Shown here: positions 44,288 through 51,919 of the stretch, piece by piece | Layout of the letters: each line of letters starts with the position of its first letter | How positions within the stretch are numbered: position 1 is the first letter of the stretch | From: Streptomyces asoensis | GTDB lineage: Bacteria; Actinomycetota; Actinomycetes; Streptomycetales; Streptomycetaceae | Length of the DNA stretch: 64,000 nucleotides | Reading direction: 5' to 3' | Assembly: GCF_013085465.1 (NCBI RefSeq) | Contig: NZ_CP049838.1 | Location: 8,432,001-8,496,000, forward strand | The notes under the pieces: model-generated | Database searches by the model: none | What the model was told of the DNA's origin: nothing | The model's input: the letters and a program-made list of their open reading frames with translations, nothing else | Translations under genes and position numbers: made by a program

Positions 44288-44363
44288 GAAAGTTGCCCGG
44301 CAGGCCGACCGCATTCGATGATGTTGGTGCTTGATCGCACCTGTTCGAATTAGTGGGGGTTTG

Positions 44364-46439
44364 ATGCCCGAGATCGCCGACAACGGCCGCACCTGGCTCC
44401 TTTCGGGGCCGACGAGCAGCTACGCCCTCCACCTCACCGAGGCCGACGAGCTGGTCCACCTGCACTGGGGTCCGGGCATCGCGCTCGCGGACGCCGAGGC
44501 GCTCGCCATCCTCCCGCCGTCGGAACGGGGGGCCTCCTTCGAGTCCCCGCTCGACGGCCGGGAGGAGTACCCGGTCGAGGGCGGCCCCCGCTTCGTCCGG
44601 CCCGCCCTGTCCGTGCGCACCGACGAGCGGCGCGGCACCGAGTGGTCCTTCGAGGACTTCGAGGCCGACGGCGACGAGCTGCGGCTGCGGTTCCGGGACG
44701 CCGGGCTGGCCGTCACCCTGCACTACCGGATGCGGGGCGATGTCGTAGAGCGCTGGACGACCCTGCGCAACGACGGTGAGCGGCCGCTGGAGCTGCTGCG
44801 CGCCGACTCCGCCACCTGGACCCTGCCCGAGCGCGACGACTGGCGGCTGTCGCAGCTGCACGGCCGCTGGGCCGCCGAGTCCCGGCTCACCCGGGCCCCC
44901 CTCACCTACGGCGAGAAGGTCATCGGCAGCCGCCGCGGCCACACCGGGCACCAGCACCTGCCCTGGGTCGCCCTGGACACCGACGCGACCGAGGAGCGTG
45001 GCGAGGTCTACGGCTGCGCCCTCGGCTGGTCGGGTTCCTGGCGGATCGCCGTCGCCCAACTCCCGGACGCGCGCGTGCAGATCACCGGAGGTGCCGGGTA
45101 CGACGACTCGGGTCTGCTGCGGCTGGCCGCGGGGGAGTCCTTCACCACACCCGTCTTCGCCGGCCTGTGGAGCGACGCCGGCTTCGGCGGGGCGAGCCGC
45201 ACCTGGCACGCCTACCAGCGCGCGTACGTCGTCCCGGACGCCGAACAGCACCGGCCGGTGCTGTTCAACTCCTGGGAGGCCACCTACTTCGACATCTCCG
45301 AGGAGCAGCAGGGCGCGCTCGCCCGGCGGGCCGCCGCGATCGGCGTGGAACTCTTCGTCGTCGACGACGGCTGGTTCGGGGCGCGCACCGGCGACCACGC
45401 CGGGCTCGGCGACTGGCGGCCCAACCCCGACCGGTTCCCCAACGGGCTGAAGCCGCTCGCCGACCAGGTGCACGCCCTCGGCATGCAGTTCGGCATCTGG
45501 GTCGAACCCGAGATGGTCAACCCGGACAGCGAGCTGTACCGGGCCCACCCCGACTGGGTGCAGTTCCAATCCGGACGAAAGCGGACGGAGTTCCGCAATC
45601 AGCTCATGTTGAACCTGGCGCGCGAGGACGTCCAGGAGTACCTCTGGGAGCAGCTCCACGGGCTCCTCTCCAGTGCGCCCGTCGACTATGTGAAGTGGGA
45701 CTTCAACCGCTGCTTCACCGACGCCGGCTGGCCGGACGACCCCTACCCGCAGCGCCTCTGGGTCGACCACGTCCGGGCCCTGTACGCGCTCCTGGACCGG
45801 CTGCGGGCGGCCCACCCCGAAGTCGCCTTCGAGTCCTGCTCCGGCGGTGGCGGGCGCATCGACCTCGGGATCATGAGTCGCACCGACCAGGTGTGGACCT
45901 CCGACAACACCGATCCGCTCGACCGGCTCGACATCCAGCACGGCTTCAGCCAGATCCACCCCGCCCGGGTCATGGCGGCCTGGGTCACCGACAGTCCCAA
46001 CGCCCAGCTCAACGGCCGGGTCAGCTCGCTGCGCTTCCGGTTCGTCAGTGCGATGGCCGGCGTGCTCGGCGTCGGCGGGGACCTCTCCGAGTGGAGCGAG
46101 GAGGAGCTCGCCGAGGCGCGTCGGTGGGTGGACCTCTACAAGGAGATCCGGCCCCTCGTGCAGCAGGGCGACCTCTACCGGCTGCGGCCCCCGGCGGGCG
46201 GCCTGAGCGCCGTCCAGTATGTGCGCGGTGACGAGAGCGTCGTCCTCGCCTGGCTCCAGGCGCAGCGGTTCGGCGAGCCCGTTCCGGCGCTGCGGCTGCG
46301 CGGGCTCGACCCGACAGCATCGTACGAATGCCGCGAAACGGGCGAAGTTCACCGGGGGGCGGTGCTGCTCCACCATGGACTGCGCACCGGACTGCGGGGC
46401 GACCTTGATGCGACGGTTATCCGGCTGCGTCGCATCTGA
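44364..46439 (+). CDS. Alpha-galactosidase, glycoside hydrolase family 36
   Basis: 691-residue GH36 enzyme without signal peptide, so intracellular. An N-terminal beta-sandwich domain is followed by the catalytic barrel: LFNSWEATYFDISEEQQ, FVVDDGWFGARTGD, FGIWVEPEMVNPDSELY, the nucleophile in VDYVKWDFNRCF (Asp about 446), and the acid/base in SCSGGGGRIDLGIM then WTSDNTDPLDR (Asp about 514). It hydrolyses alpha-1,6-galactosides such as melibiose or raffinose. ATG at 44364 preceded by GTGGGGGT. There is no sugar transporter or regulator adjacent, so how its substrate enters is not evident. Confidence 0.94.
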   Translation: MPEIADNGRTWLLSGPTSSYALHLTEADELVHLHWGPGIALADAEALAILPPSERGASFESPLDGREEYPVEGGPRFVRPALSVRTDERRGTEWSFEDFEADGDELRLRFRDAGLAVTLHYRMRGDVVERWTTLRNDGERPLELLRADSATWTLPERDDWRLSQLHGRWAAESRLTRAPLTYGEKVIGSRRGHTGHQHLPWVALDTDATEERGEVYGCALGWSGSWRIAVAQLPDARVQITGGAGYDDSGLLRLAAGESFTTPVFAGLWSDAGFGGASRTWHAYQRAYVVPDAEQHRPVLFNSWEATYFDISEEQQGALARRAAAIGVELFVVDDGWFGARTGDHAGLGDWRPNPDRFPNGLKPLADQVHALGMQFGIWVEPEMVNPDSELYRAHPDWVQFQSGRKRTEFRNQLMLNLAREDVQEYLWEQLHGLLSSAPVDYVKWDFNRCFTDAGWPDDPYPQRLWVDHVRALYALLDRLRAAHPEVAFESCSGGGGRIDLGIMSRTDQVWTSDNTDPLDRLDIQHGFSQIHPARVMAAWVTDSPNAQLNGRVSSLRFRFVSAMAGVLGVGGDLSEWSEEELAEARRWVDLYKEIRPLVQQGDLYRLRPPAGGLSAVQYVRGDESVVLAWLQAQRFGEPVPALRLRGLDPTASYECRETGEVHRGAVLLHHGLRTGLRGDLDATVIRLRRI

Positions 46440-46717
46440 GGTTTCTGTCCGAATTGGATCCTTCGTTCCAACTCGCTCTGGAATAAAGGAACCTGGAGAG
46501 CTGTCACGTGAGCAGCGTCATATCCGTGACCGTACGTCGTCCGTCATGTTCACGTAATTCGCATGCTTTTCCAGGGTGCTTGGCGGCAAATGGGCCCCCT
46601 GTCTCACGGAGTGTGACCGGGGATTCTCACAGCGGATCAAGAGAAAGGCGTTAACAGCGCAACCTCTGCTTGTCCCTGTGCGTCCTGGTCGCTTACGTTC
46701 CACACCAATCCGGACGG
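46440..46717. other. Intergenic region and 5' leader upstream of the riboswitch
   Basis: No gene seen. Lower GC than its surroundings. Contains A/T-rich promoter-like stretches (around 46478-46490 and 46545-46565) and a TGTGA-N10-TCACA arrangement at 46612-46631. The transcript carrying the downstream c-di-AMP riboswitch should start here. Confidence 0.4.
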
Positions 46718-46892
46718 ACGCCGAATCCTGCCACCGCCCGGAATCCGCACACTCACCCGTATCTGGCAGGAGCGGGGGACCCACAGGTACAACCGCCTGT
46801 TCCGGTCTCCGGAACAGGCTTTGGGGTAAAGCCGCGCCTCGGCGCGGCCGGGCATCTCCAGCCCGCACCCGACAGCTCACCTCGCAGGCGCC
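46718..46892 (+). ncRNA. ydaO-yuaA (cyclic di-AMP) riboswitch
   Basis: The 5' leader carries the conserved ydaO blocks in order: CGCCGAATCCTG (46719-46730), GGCAGGAGCGGGGGACCCA (46765-46783), a variable hairpin CCTGTTCCGGTCTCCGGAACAGG (two arms of about 9 bp, 46796-46818), TTTGGGGTAAA (46820-46830), a second hairpin GCCGCGCCTCGGCGCGGC (46831-46848), GGGCATCTCCAGCCCG and finally CCCGACAGCTCACCTCGCAGGC (46868-46889). This riboswitch binds c-di-AMP and in actinobacteria usually turns off cell-wall hydrolase genes. The ribosome-binding site GGAGAGGA of the downstream gene begins at the 3' edge of the element. Confidence 0.93.
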
Positions 46893-46907
46893 GGAGAGGA
46901 ATTCGCC

Positions 46908-47873
46908 ATGCCCGCGAAGGGTAAGCACCGCCGTCCGAAGGCCCACCGCTTCACTCGTTCCATAGCCGTCGCCGGAACGGGCGGCGCCGCGCTCGCCCTT
47001 CCGCTCATAGGTGCCGCCGGCGCTCACGCGGCCCCCGCGCAGTCCGTCGCACAGTCGGCTTCCCAGGCCGTTCCGGAAAAGGCCGTGCAGTCCGTCCCGG
47101 TGGCGCAGAAGACGGCCACCGCCACGACGGCCAAGACGTACACCGTGCAGTCCGGCGACTACCTGTCGAAGATCGCCGACGAGCAGAACGTCAACGGCGG
47201 CTGGCAGAAGCTGTACCAGGACAACCGCCAGGCCGTCGGCAGCGACCCGTCGCTGATCCACCCCGGACTGAAGCTCTCGATCGGCAAGAAGGCCGCGACC
47301 GGCAGCACCGGTTCGTCGTTCGGTTCCTCCTCGTCCTCCTCGTCGAAGTCGAAGGCGTCCGGAGCCAAGTCGTCGTCCCCTTCGTCCTCTTCATCCTCGT
47401 CGTCCGGTTCGTCCTCCTCGAAGGCGGTCACCCAGGCCGCCGAGAGCGGCACCGGTACCTCCGGCGGTTACACGCTGCCGGTGGCGGGCGCCACCGTCGG
47501 CACCGCGTACCACACGGCCGGCAGCATGTGGTCCAGCGGCTACCACACCGGTACCGACTTCGTCGTCCCGACCGGCACCTCCCTCAAGGCCGTGGGCGCG
47601 GGCACCGTCGTCTCCGCGGGCTGGGGCGGCGCGTACGGCAACCAGGTCGTCATCAAGCTCGCCGACGGCTACTACGCCCAGTACGCCCACCTGTCCCAGC
47701 TCTCCGTCTCGGCCGGCCAGACCGTGACCGCGGGCCAGCAGCTCGGGCTCTCCGGTGCGACCGGCAATGTGACCGGCCCGCACCTGCACTTCGAGATCCG
47801 CACCACGCCGGACTACGGCTCCGACGTGGACCCGATCGCCTACCTCCGCTCGCACGGCGTCTCTGTCGGCTGA
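46908..47873 (+). CDS. Secreted LysM / M23 peptidoglycan endopeptidase
   Basis: 321-residue exported cell wall hydrolase. Signal peptide residues 1 to about 43 (RSIAVAGTGGAALALPLIGAAGAHA), LysM domain about residues 75-123 (YTVQSGDYLSKIADEQ), a Ser/Lys-rich linker of about 50 residues that is nearly all serine, and a C-terminal M23 domain with the zinc ligands in GYHTGTDFVVP (HxxxD) and GPHLHFEIRT (HxH). LysM binds glycan strands and M23 cuts peptide cross-links, acting in growth or germination. Expression should be switched by c-di-AMP through the leader riboswitch. ATG 7 nt after GGAGAGGA. Confidence 0.95.
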   Translation: MPAKGKHRRPKAHRFTRSIAVAGTGGAALALPLIGAAGAHAAPAQSVAQSASQAVPEKAVQSVPVAQKTATATTAKTYTVQSGDYLSKIADEQNVNGGWQKLYQDNRQAVGSDPSLIHPGLKLSIGKKAATGSTGSSFGSSSSSSSKSKASGAKSSSPSSSSSSSSGSSSSKAVTQAAESGTGTSGGYTLPVAGATVGTAYHTAGSMWSSGYHTGTDFVVPTGTSLKAVGAGTVVSAGWGGAYGNQVVIKLADGYYAQYAHLSQLSVSAGQTVTAGQQLGLSGATGNVTGPHLHFEIRTTPDYGSDVDPIAYLRSHGVSVG

Positions 47874-47910
47874 CCCCCTCCGACTCCGACGACCTCCCGC
47901 CTGACACGCG

Positions 47911-47950
47911 GCCGAAGGCCGGACCCCGATCCCCGGGTCCGGCCTTCGGC
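47911..47950 (+). terminator. Strong hairpin after the M23 gene
   Basis: Perfect 16-bp inverted repeat GCCGAAGGCCGGACCC / GGGTCCGGCCTTCGGC with an 8-nt loop, 38 nt after the stop codon of the LysM-M23 gene. Confidence 0.75.
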
Positions 47951-48015
47951 ATGTCCGGGGGGAGCCGGTGGGCCGGTGGGTCGGTGAGTACGGCGAGCCG
48001 GTGTTGGAGTTTGCG

Positions 48016-48040
48016 CGTTCATGATCGTTCTATTGCGTTC
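48016..48040 (+). promoter_or_regulatory. Three CGTTC direct repeats at 10-bp period
   Basis: CGTTC occurs at 48016, 48026 and 48036, exactly one helical turn apart, in an AT-richer stretch about 100 nt upstream of the rhamnogalacturonan operon. This helically phased pattern is a likely multi-subunit activator or repressor site, or overlaps the operon promoter. No regulator is encoded nearby. Confidence 0.45.
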
Positions 48041-48107
48041 TTGTGGCAGCCCTTCTTGTCCCATCGACAGGCGGGACAGAGTGGGGACACAGTGATCTCC
48101 GTCAGTG

Positions 48108-48121
48108 AGCAAGCGCTTTCT
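48108..48121. promoter_or_regulatory. LacI-type operator candidate
   Basis: AAGCGCTT (48111-48118) in the context GAGCAAGCGCTTTCTA, resembling the central palindrome of LacI/CcpA-family operators. It lies 23 nt upstream of the first gene of the rhamnogalacturonan operon, just before its GGAGG ribosome-binding site, so a bound repressor would block transcription. Inferred from pattern only. Confidence 0.4.
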
Positions 48122-48140
48122 ATCGCTCCTCGGAGGTCCT

Positions 48141-50873
48141 GTGTCCGGCGTCGACCGACGCACCGTCATCAAGGGCGCCGCCGCCGCGGCCGCCGCCGCC
48201 CCGTTCTCCTGGGCCCTGTCCCGCACCGCCGCTGCGGCCGACGGCGCCGCCGCCGACACCGAGCTGCACTGGCTGGAAGGCGCCGCGCCCGACGTCCACG
48301 CCGGTGCCACCTGGGGCGTGCCGTGGGCGCGCGGCGCCTACCGCCCCGAGCAGAAGTTCAGGCTCGCCACGGCCGACGGCGACGACATCCCCGTCCAGAG
48401 CTGGGCCACCGCGTACTGGCCCGACGGCTCGGTGAAGTGGACCGGGCACGCCGTCGCGCCGGGCACGCCGAAGGCCGACCGGTTCGTGCTGGGCGCGGGC
48501 ACGCCGGCCGCCCCCGCCCAGCGGGTGACCGTCACCCGCGGCAGCGGCGGCCGGGTCGAGGTGTCGACCGGAGCGATCACGGCGGTCTTCGCCGCCAAGG
48601 GTTCCGACACCGTCGTGCGCGCTGTCAGGCGCGGGTCGACCGAGATCGCCCGCGACGGGCGGCTGGTCGCGCTGCGCCAGGAGTCCGTGCGCGAGGGTGC
48701 GGAGGTGCAGAGCTTCGCGGGCCGGGTGGAGAAGGTCGAGGTCGAGCAGGACGGCCCCGTGCGCGCCGTGATCCGGGTCGAGGGCCGGCACCGGCACGGC
48801 GGCCGCGGCTGGCTGCCCTTCGTGCTGCGCTTCGCCTTCTTCGCCGGCGCCGAATCCTTCCGCCTGGTGCACACCTTCGTCTGGGACGGCACCCAGGAAC
48901 CAGGCTCCGACCAGGGGGACTTCCTGCGCGGCCTCGGCGTCCGGTTCACCGTGCCGCTGACCGACCGGCCCTACGACCGGCATGTGCGGTTCGCCGACTC
49001 CGGCGGCGGGCTGTTCGCCGAAGCCGTGCAGGGCATCACCGGACTGCGCCGCGACCCGGGCGCCGCGGTGCGCGCCGCGCAGATCGCCGGCGAACGGCTG
49101 CCCGACACCACCACCTGGGACACCCGGGTCGCCGACCGGCTGGCGTACCTCCCGCAGTGGGGCGACTTCACCCTCACCCAGCCGACCGCCGACGGGTACC
49201 TCGTCCGCAAGCGCACCAAGGCCGGTCACGGCTGGATCCAGGCGGCGGCGGGCGGGCGCGCCGGCGGCTTCGGCTACGTCGGCGGAGCGAGCGGCGGACT
49301 CTCCTTCGGCCTCAGGGACTTCTGGCAGCGCCACCCCACCCAGCTGGACGTGCGCGGGGCCGCGACCGCCGCCGCCGAGGTCACCCTGTGGCTCTACGCG
49401 CCCGAAGCCCAGCCCCTCGACCTGCGCTTCTACCACGACGGCCTCGGCCAGGACACGTACGACAAGCAGTCCGACGGCGGCCTGGAGATCACCTACGAGG
49501 ACTACGAACCCGGCTTCGGAACGCCGTACGGTATCGCCCGCACCAGCGAACTCACCTTCTGGGCCCTGGAGAAGACCCCGACGGCCGCCCGCCTGGCCGC
49601 CCAGGCCGCGGCGGTGGCCGCCCCGCCGCTGCTCACCGCGGCGCCCGAACGCCTCCACGCCGCGGGTGTCTTCGGGGACTGGGCGCCCGTCGACCGCTCG
49701 TCCAAGGCCCGCGCGGTCGTCGAGGACCGCCTCGACGACCTCTTCGCCTACTACCGCGACCAGCGCGAGGACCGCCGCTGGTACGGCTTCCTGGACTACG
49801 GCGACGTCCAGCACACCTACGACAACGACCGGCACGTCTGGCGCTACGACGTCGGCGGATACGCCTGGGACAACTCGGAGCTGGGGACCGACCTCTGGCT
49901 CTGGTACCACTTCCTGCGCACCGGCTCGGCGGAGGTCTTCCGGTTCGCGGAGGCGATGACCCGGCACACCGGCGAGGTCGACGTCTACCACCTGGGCGAG
50001 TGGGCGGGCCTCGGCACCCGCCACGGCGTGCAGCACTACGCCGACAGTGCCAAACAGGTCCGCATCTCCACGGCCGCCAACCGCCGCTTCTACTACTACC
50101 TCACCGCCGACGAGCGCACCGGCGACCTGCTGCGCGAACTCGTCGACGTGGAGCTGACGTTCCTCGAGGTGGACCCGCAGCGCAAGGTCCGCACCGACGG
50201 CTACACGCCCGGCGACCGGCACGCGCTGTCGGTCGGGTTCGGCACCGACTGGGGCGGTCTTTCGGCGGCGTGGCTCACCGAATGGGAGCGGCGGGGCCCG
50301 AACGCCGAGAAGGCCAGGGCCAAACTGGTCAACTCGCTGCGGACGATCGCGGCCCAGCCCAACGGCTTCTTCACGGGCACCGGTCTTCTCGACGCGGACA
50401 CCGGCAAGTTCGCCGTCACCACCGACACGGCCGTCAGCGTCTCCCACCTCAGCGCCGTCTTCGGACTCGTCGAGTCCAACAGCGAGATCGTGTCGCTGCT
50501 CGGCGACGAAGAGCCGGAATTCCGCACCGCCTGGCTGAACTACGCGCAGTACTACAACGCCACCGACGCCCAGAAGAGGCAACTCACGGGCAGCACATGG
50601 AAGTCGGCGCTGCCCGCGGCCCACTCGCGCATCACCGCGTACGCGGCGAACCGCAAGGACGACGCCGCGCTGGCCACCCGCGCGTGGAACGAGTTCTTCA
50701 CCGGCAGCGACACCTACTTCCCGTCCAACGACTGGTCCCGGGTCACGGTCAAGGCTCCCGCGGTGCTGCGCACGACCGAGGAGATCCCGTGGGTCTCCAC
50801 CAACTCCTCGGCCCAGTGGGCGCTCGCGGCGATCCAGAACCTGGCCCTCGTCGGGGATCGGATCCCGTCGTGA
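48141..50873 (+). CDS. Tat-exported exo-rhamnogalacturonan lyase-like protein (PL26-type)
   Basis: 910-residue exported protein. The N-terminus VDRRTVIKGAAAAAAAAPFSW is a twin-arginine signal (RRTVIK). The mature part begins ELHWLEGAAPDVHAGATWGVPWARG and continues with SWATAYWPDGSVKWTGHA, matching what I recall as exo-rhamnogalacturonan lyases (PL26/YetA-like). These cleave unsaturated disaccharides from rhamnogalacturonan-I backbones. The three following genes (esterase, PL11-like lyase, DUF6250 protein) support a pectin function. The GTG at 48141 has GGAGG at 4 nt. Family number is from memory; the sequence shows no motif I can independently tie to catalysis. Confidence 0.75.
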   Translation: MSGVDRRTVIKGAAAAAAAAPFSWALSRTAAAADGAAADTELHWLEGAAPDVHAGATWGVPWARGAYRPEQKFRLATADGDDIPVQSWATAYWPDGSVKWTGHAVAPGTPKADRFVLGAGTPAAPAQRVTVTRGSGGRVEVSTGAITAVFAAKGSDTVVRAVRRGSTEIARDGRLVALRQESVREGAEVQSFAGRVEKVEVEQDGPVRAVIRVEGRHRHGGRGWLPFVLRFAFFAGAESFRLVHTFVWDGTQEPGSDQGDFLRGLGVRFTVPLTDRPYDRHVRFADSGGGLFAEAVQGITGLRRDPGAAVRAAQIAGERLPDTTTWDTRVADRLAYLPQWGDFTLTQPTADGYLVRKRTKAGHGWIQAAAGGRAGGFGYVGGASGGLSFGLRDFWQRHPTQLDVRGAATAAAEVTLWLYAPEAQPLDLRFYHDGLGQDTYDKQSDGGLEITYEDYEPGFGTPYGIARTSELTFWALEKTPTAARLAAQAAAVAAPPLLTAAPERLHAAGVFGDWAPVDRSSKARAVVEDRLDDLFAYYRDQREDRRWYGFLDYGDVQHTYDNDRHVWRYDVGGYAWDNSELGTDLWLWYHFLRTGSAEVFRFAEAMTRHTGEVDVYHLGEWAGLGTRHGVQHYADSAKQVRISTAANRRFYYYLTADERTGDLLRELVDVELTFLEVDPQRKVRTDGYTPGDRHALSVGFGTDWGGLSAAWLTEWERRGPNAEKARAKLVNSLRTIAAQPNGFFTGTGLLDADTGKFAVTTDTAVSVSHLSAVFGLVESNSEIVSLLGDEEPEFRTAWLNYAQYYNATDAQKRQLTGSTWKSALPAAHSRITAYAANRKDDAALATRAWNEFFTGSDTYFPSNDWSRVTVKAPAVLRTTEEIPWVSTNSSAQWALAAIQNLALVGDRIPS

Positions 50874-51919
50874 GACGCCTCCTGGTGAGTGCGGCGGCGG
50901 CCGTGGGGCTCCTGGCCGGTGCCACTCCGCCCGCTGTCGCGTCCGCCGGCCCGGACCTCGTCCACCCCGACGACCGGCGCATCGCCTACGAGGGGCACTG
51001 GAGCCGTACGGCCGAGGCCGCCGCCACCGTCAACTCCGGTTCCCGGCTACGGTTCCGGTTCGCGGGGGACGCCGTCCACGCCCTGTTCGACGTCTCCTCG
51101 GTCATCGTGCCCGCACAGATCTACGTGTCCGTCGACGGCGGCCCGAAGCAGCTGTACGCCGTCGACCGCGGCGACCTCCTGATCACGGCGTCCGGACGGG
51201 GACCGCATACGGCCGAGCTGTCCGTGAAGGACGTCTTCTCGCGGGTGAACCGGTGGACGCCGCCGTGGGAGACGGGCGTCGTGCTCACCGGGCTCCGGGG
51301 CCGCCTGTTGAACCAACGCCCCTTGAAGGTCAAGGAGTTGGCGTTCTACGGCGACTCCATCACCCAGGGCGTCCTGGCGCTCTGCGAGGTCAACACCTCC
51401 GACTGCGCCGACGGAACGGCGGCCTACCCCACTCTCGTGGCCGACGCCCTGCACGCCTCGCTCACCCAGGTCGGTTTCGGCCGCCAGGGCGTGATCCAGA
51501 CGGGGAACGGAGGAGTGCCGGCCGCCGGTGACGCGTACGGCTGGAACCACGCGGACTCCCCGGCGCGGCCGGACCGGAACGCCGCGGTGATCGTCGTCAA
51601 CCAGGGCACCAACGACACCGCGTACGGTTCGGCCGAGTTCCGTACCGCCTACCGGGCCTACCTCGAACGCCTGCGGGCGGCCGCTCCGCACGCCCGCATC
51701 CTCGCCCTGCGCCCCTTCGACGGGTCGCACGCCGCCGACATCTCCGCAGTGGTCGGTGAACTCGCCGACCCACGCGCGGAGTTCGTGGACACGACCGGGT
51801 GGCTCTCGGCGGTGGACGGAGACCTCCACGGCGCCGTCCACCCGAGCGTCCAGGGTCACCGCAAGGTGGCCGACCGCCTCATCGCCCTCATCGCCGACCC
51901 TGCCGAGGAGCACCAGTGA
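50870..51919 (+). CDS. Secreted SGNH-fold carbohydrate esterase (CE2-like)
   Basis: 349-residue exported esterase. Signal peptide about residues 1-25 (LLVSAAAAVGLLAGATPPAVA), an N-terminal jelly-roll (HPDDRRIAYEGHWSRTAEAA; FRFAGDAVHALFDVSS) and a C-terminal SGNH domain with FYGDSITQGVL (nucleophile Ser), the NQGTND block and the catalytic DLHGAVHPSVQGH near the C-terminus. The two-domain layout is that of CE2 acetyl esterases. In this operon it probably removes acetyl groups from rhamnogalacturonan so that the lyases can act. GTGA overlap with the upstream gene; GTGA overlap with the next. Confidence 0.85.
   Translation: MRRLLVSAAAAVGLLAGATPPAVASAGPDLVHPDDRRIAYEGHWSRTAEAAATVNSGSRLRFRFAGDAVHALFDVSSVIVPAQIYVSVDGGPKQLYAVDRGDLLITASGRGPHTAELSVKDVFSRVNRWTPPWETGVVLTGLRGRLLNQRPLKVKELAFYGDSITQGVLALCEVNTSDCADGTAAYPTLVADALHASLTQVGFGRQGVIQTGNGGVPAAGDAYGWNHADSPARPDRNAAVIVVNQGTNDTAYGSAEFRTAYRAYLERLRAAAPHARILALRPFDGSHAADISAVVGELADPRAEFVDTTGWLSAVDGDLHGAVHPSVQGHRKVADRLIALIADPAEEHQ

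Noticed and set aside
44136..46376. Long open frames opposite the alpha-galactosidase, and similarly at 48120-50624 and 8909-12259 on the minus strand
   Set aside because: They are antisense to clear protein genes, have composition typical of GC-rich shadow frames (Arg/Gly/Ala/Asp-rich, no domains) and no proper starts.
46612..46631. TGTGA-N10-TCACA as a Crp site upstream of the riboswitch
   Set aside because: The spacing is 10 nt rather than the 6 nt of Crp sites.
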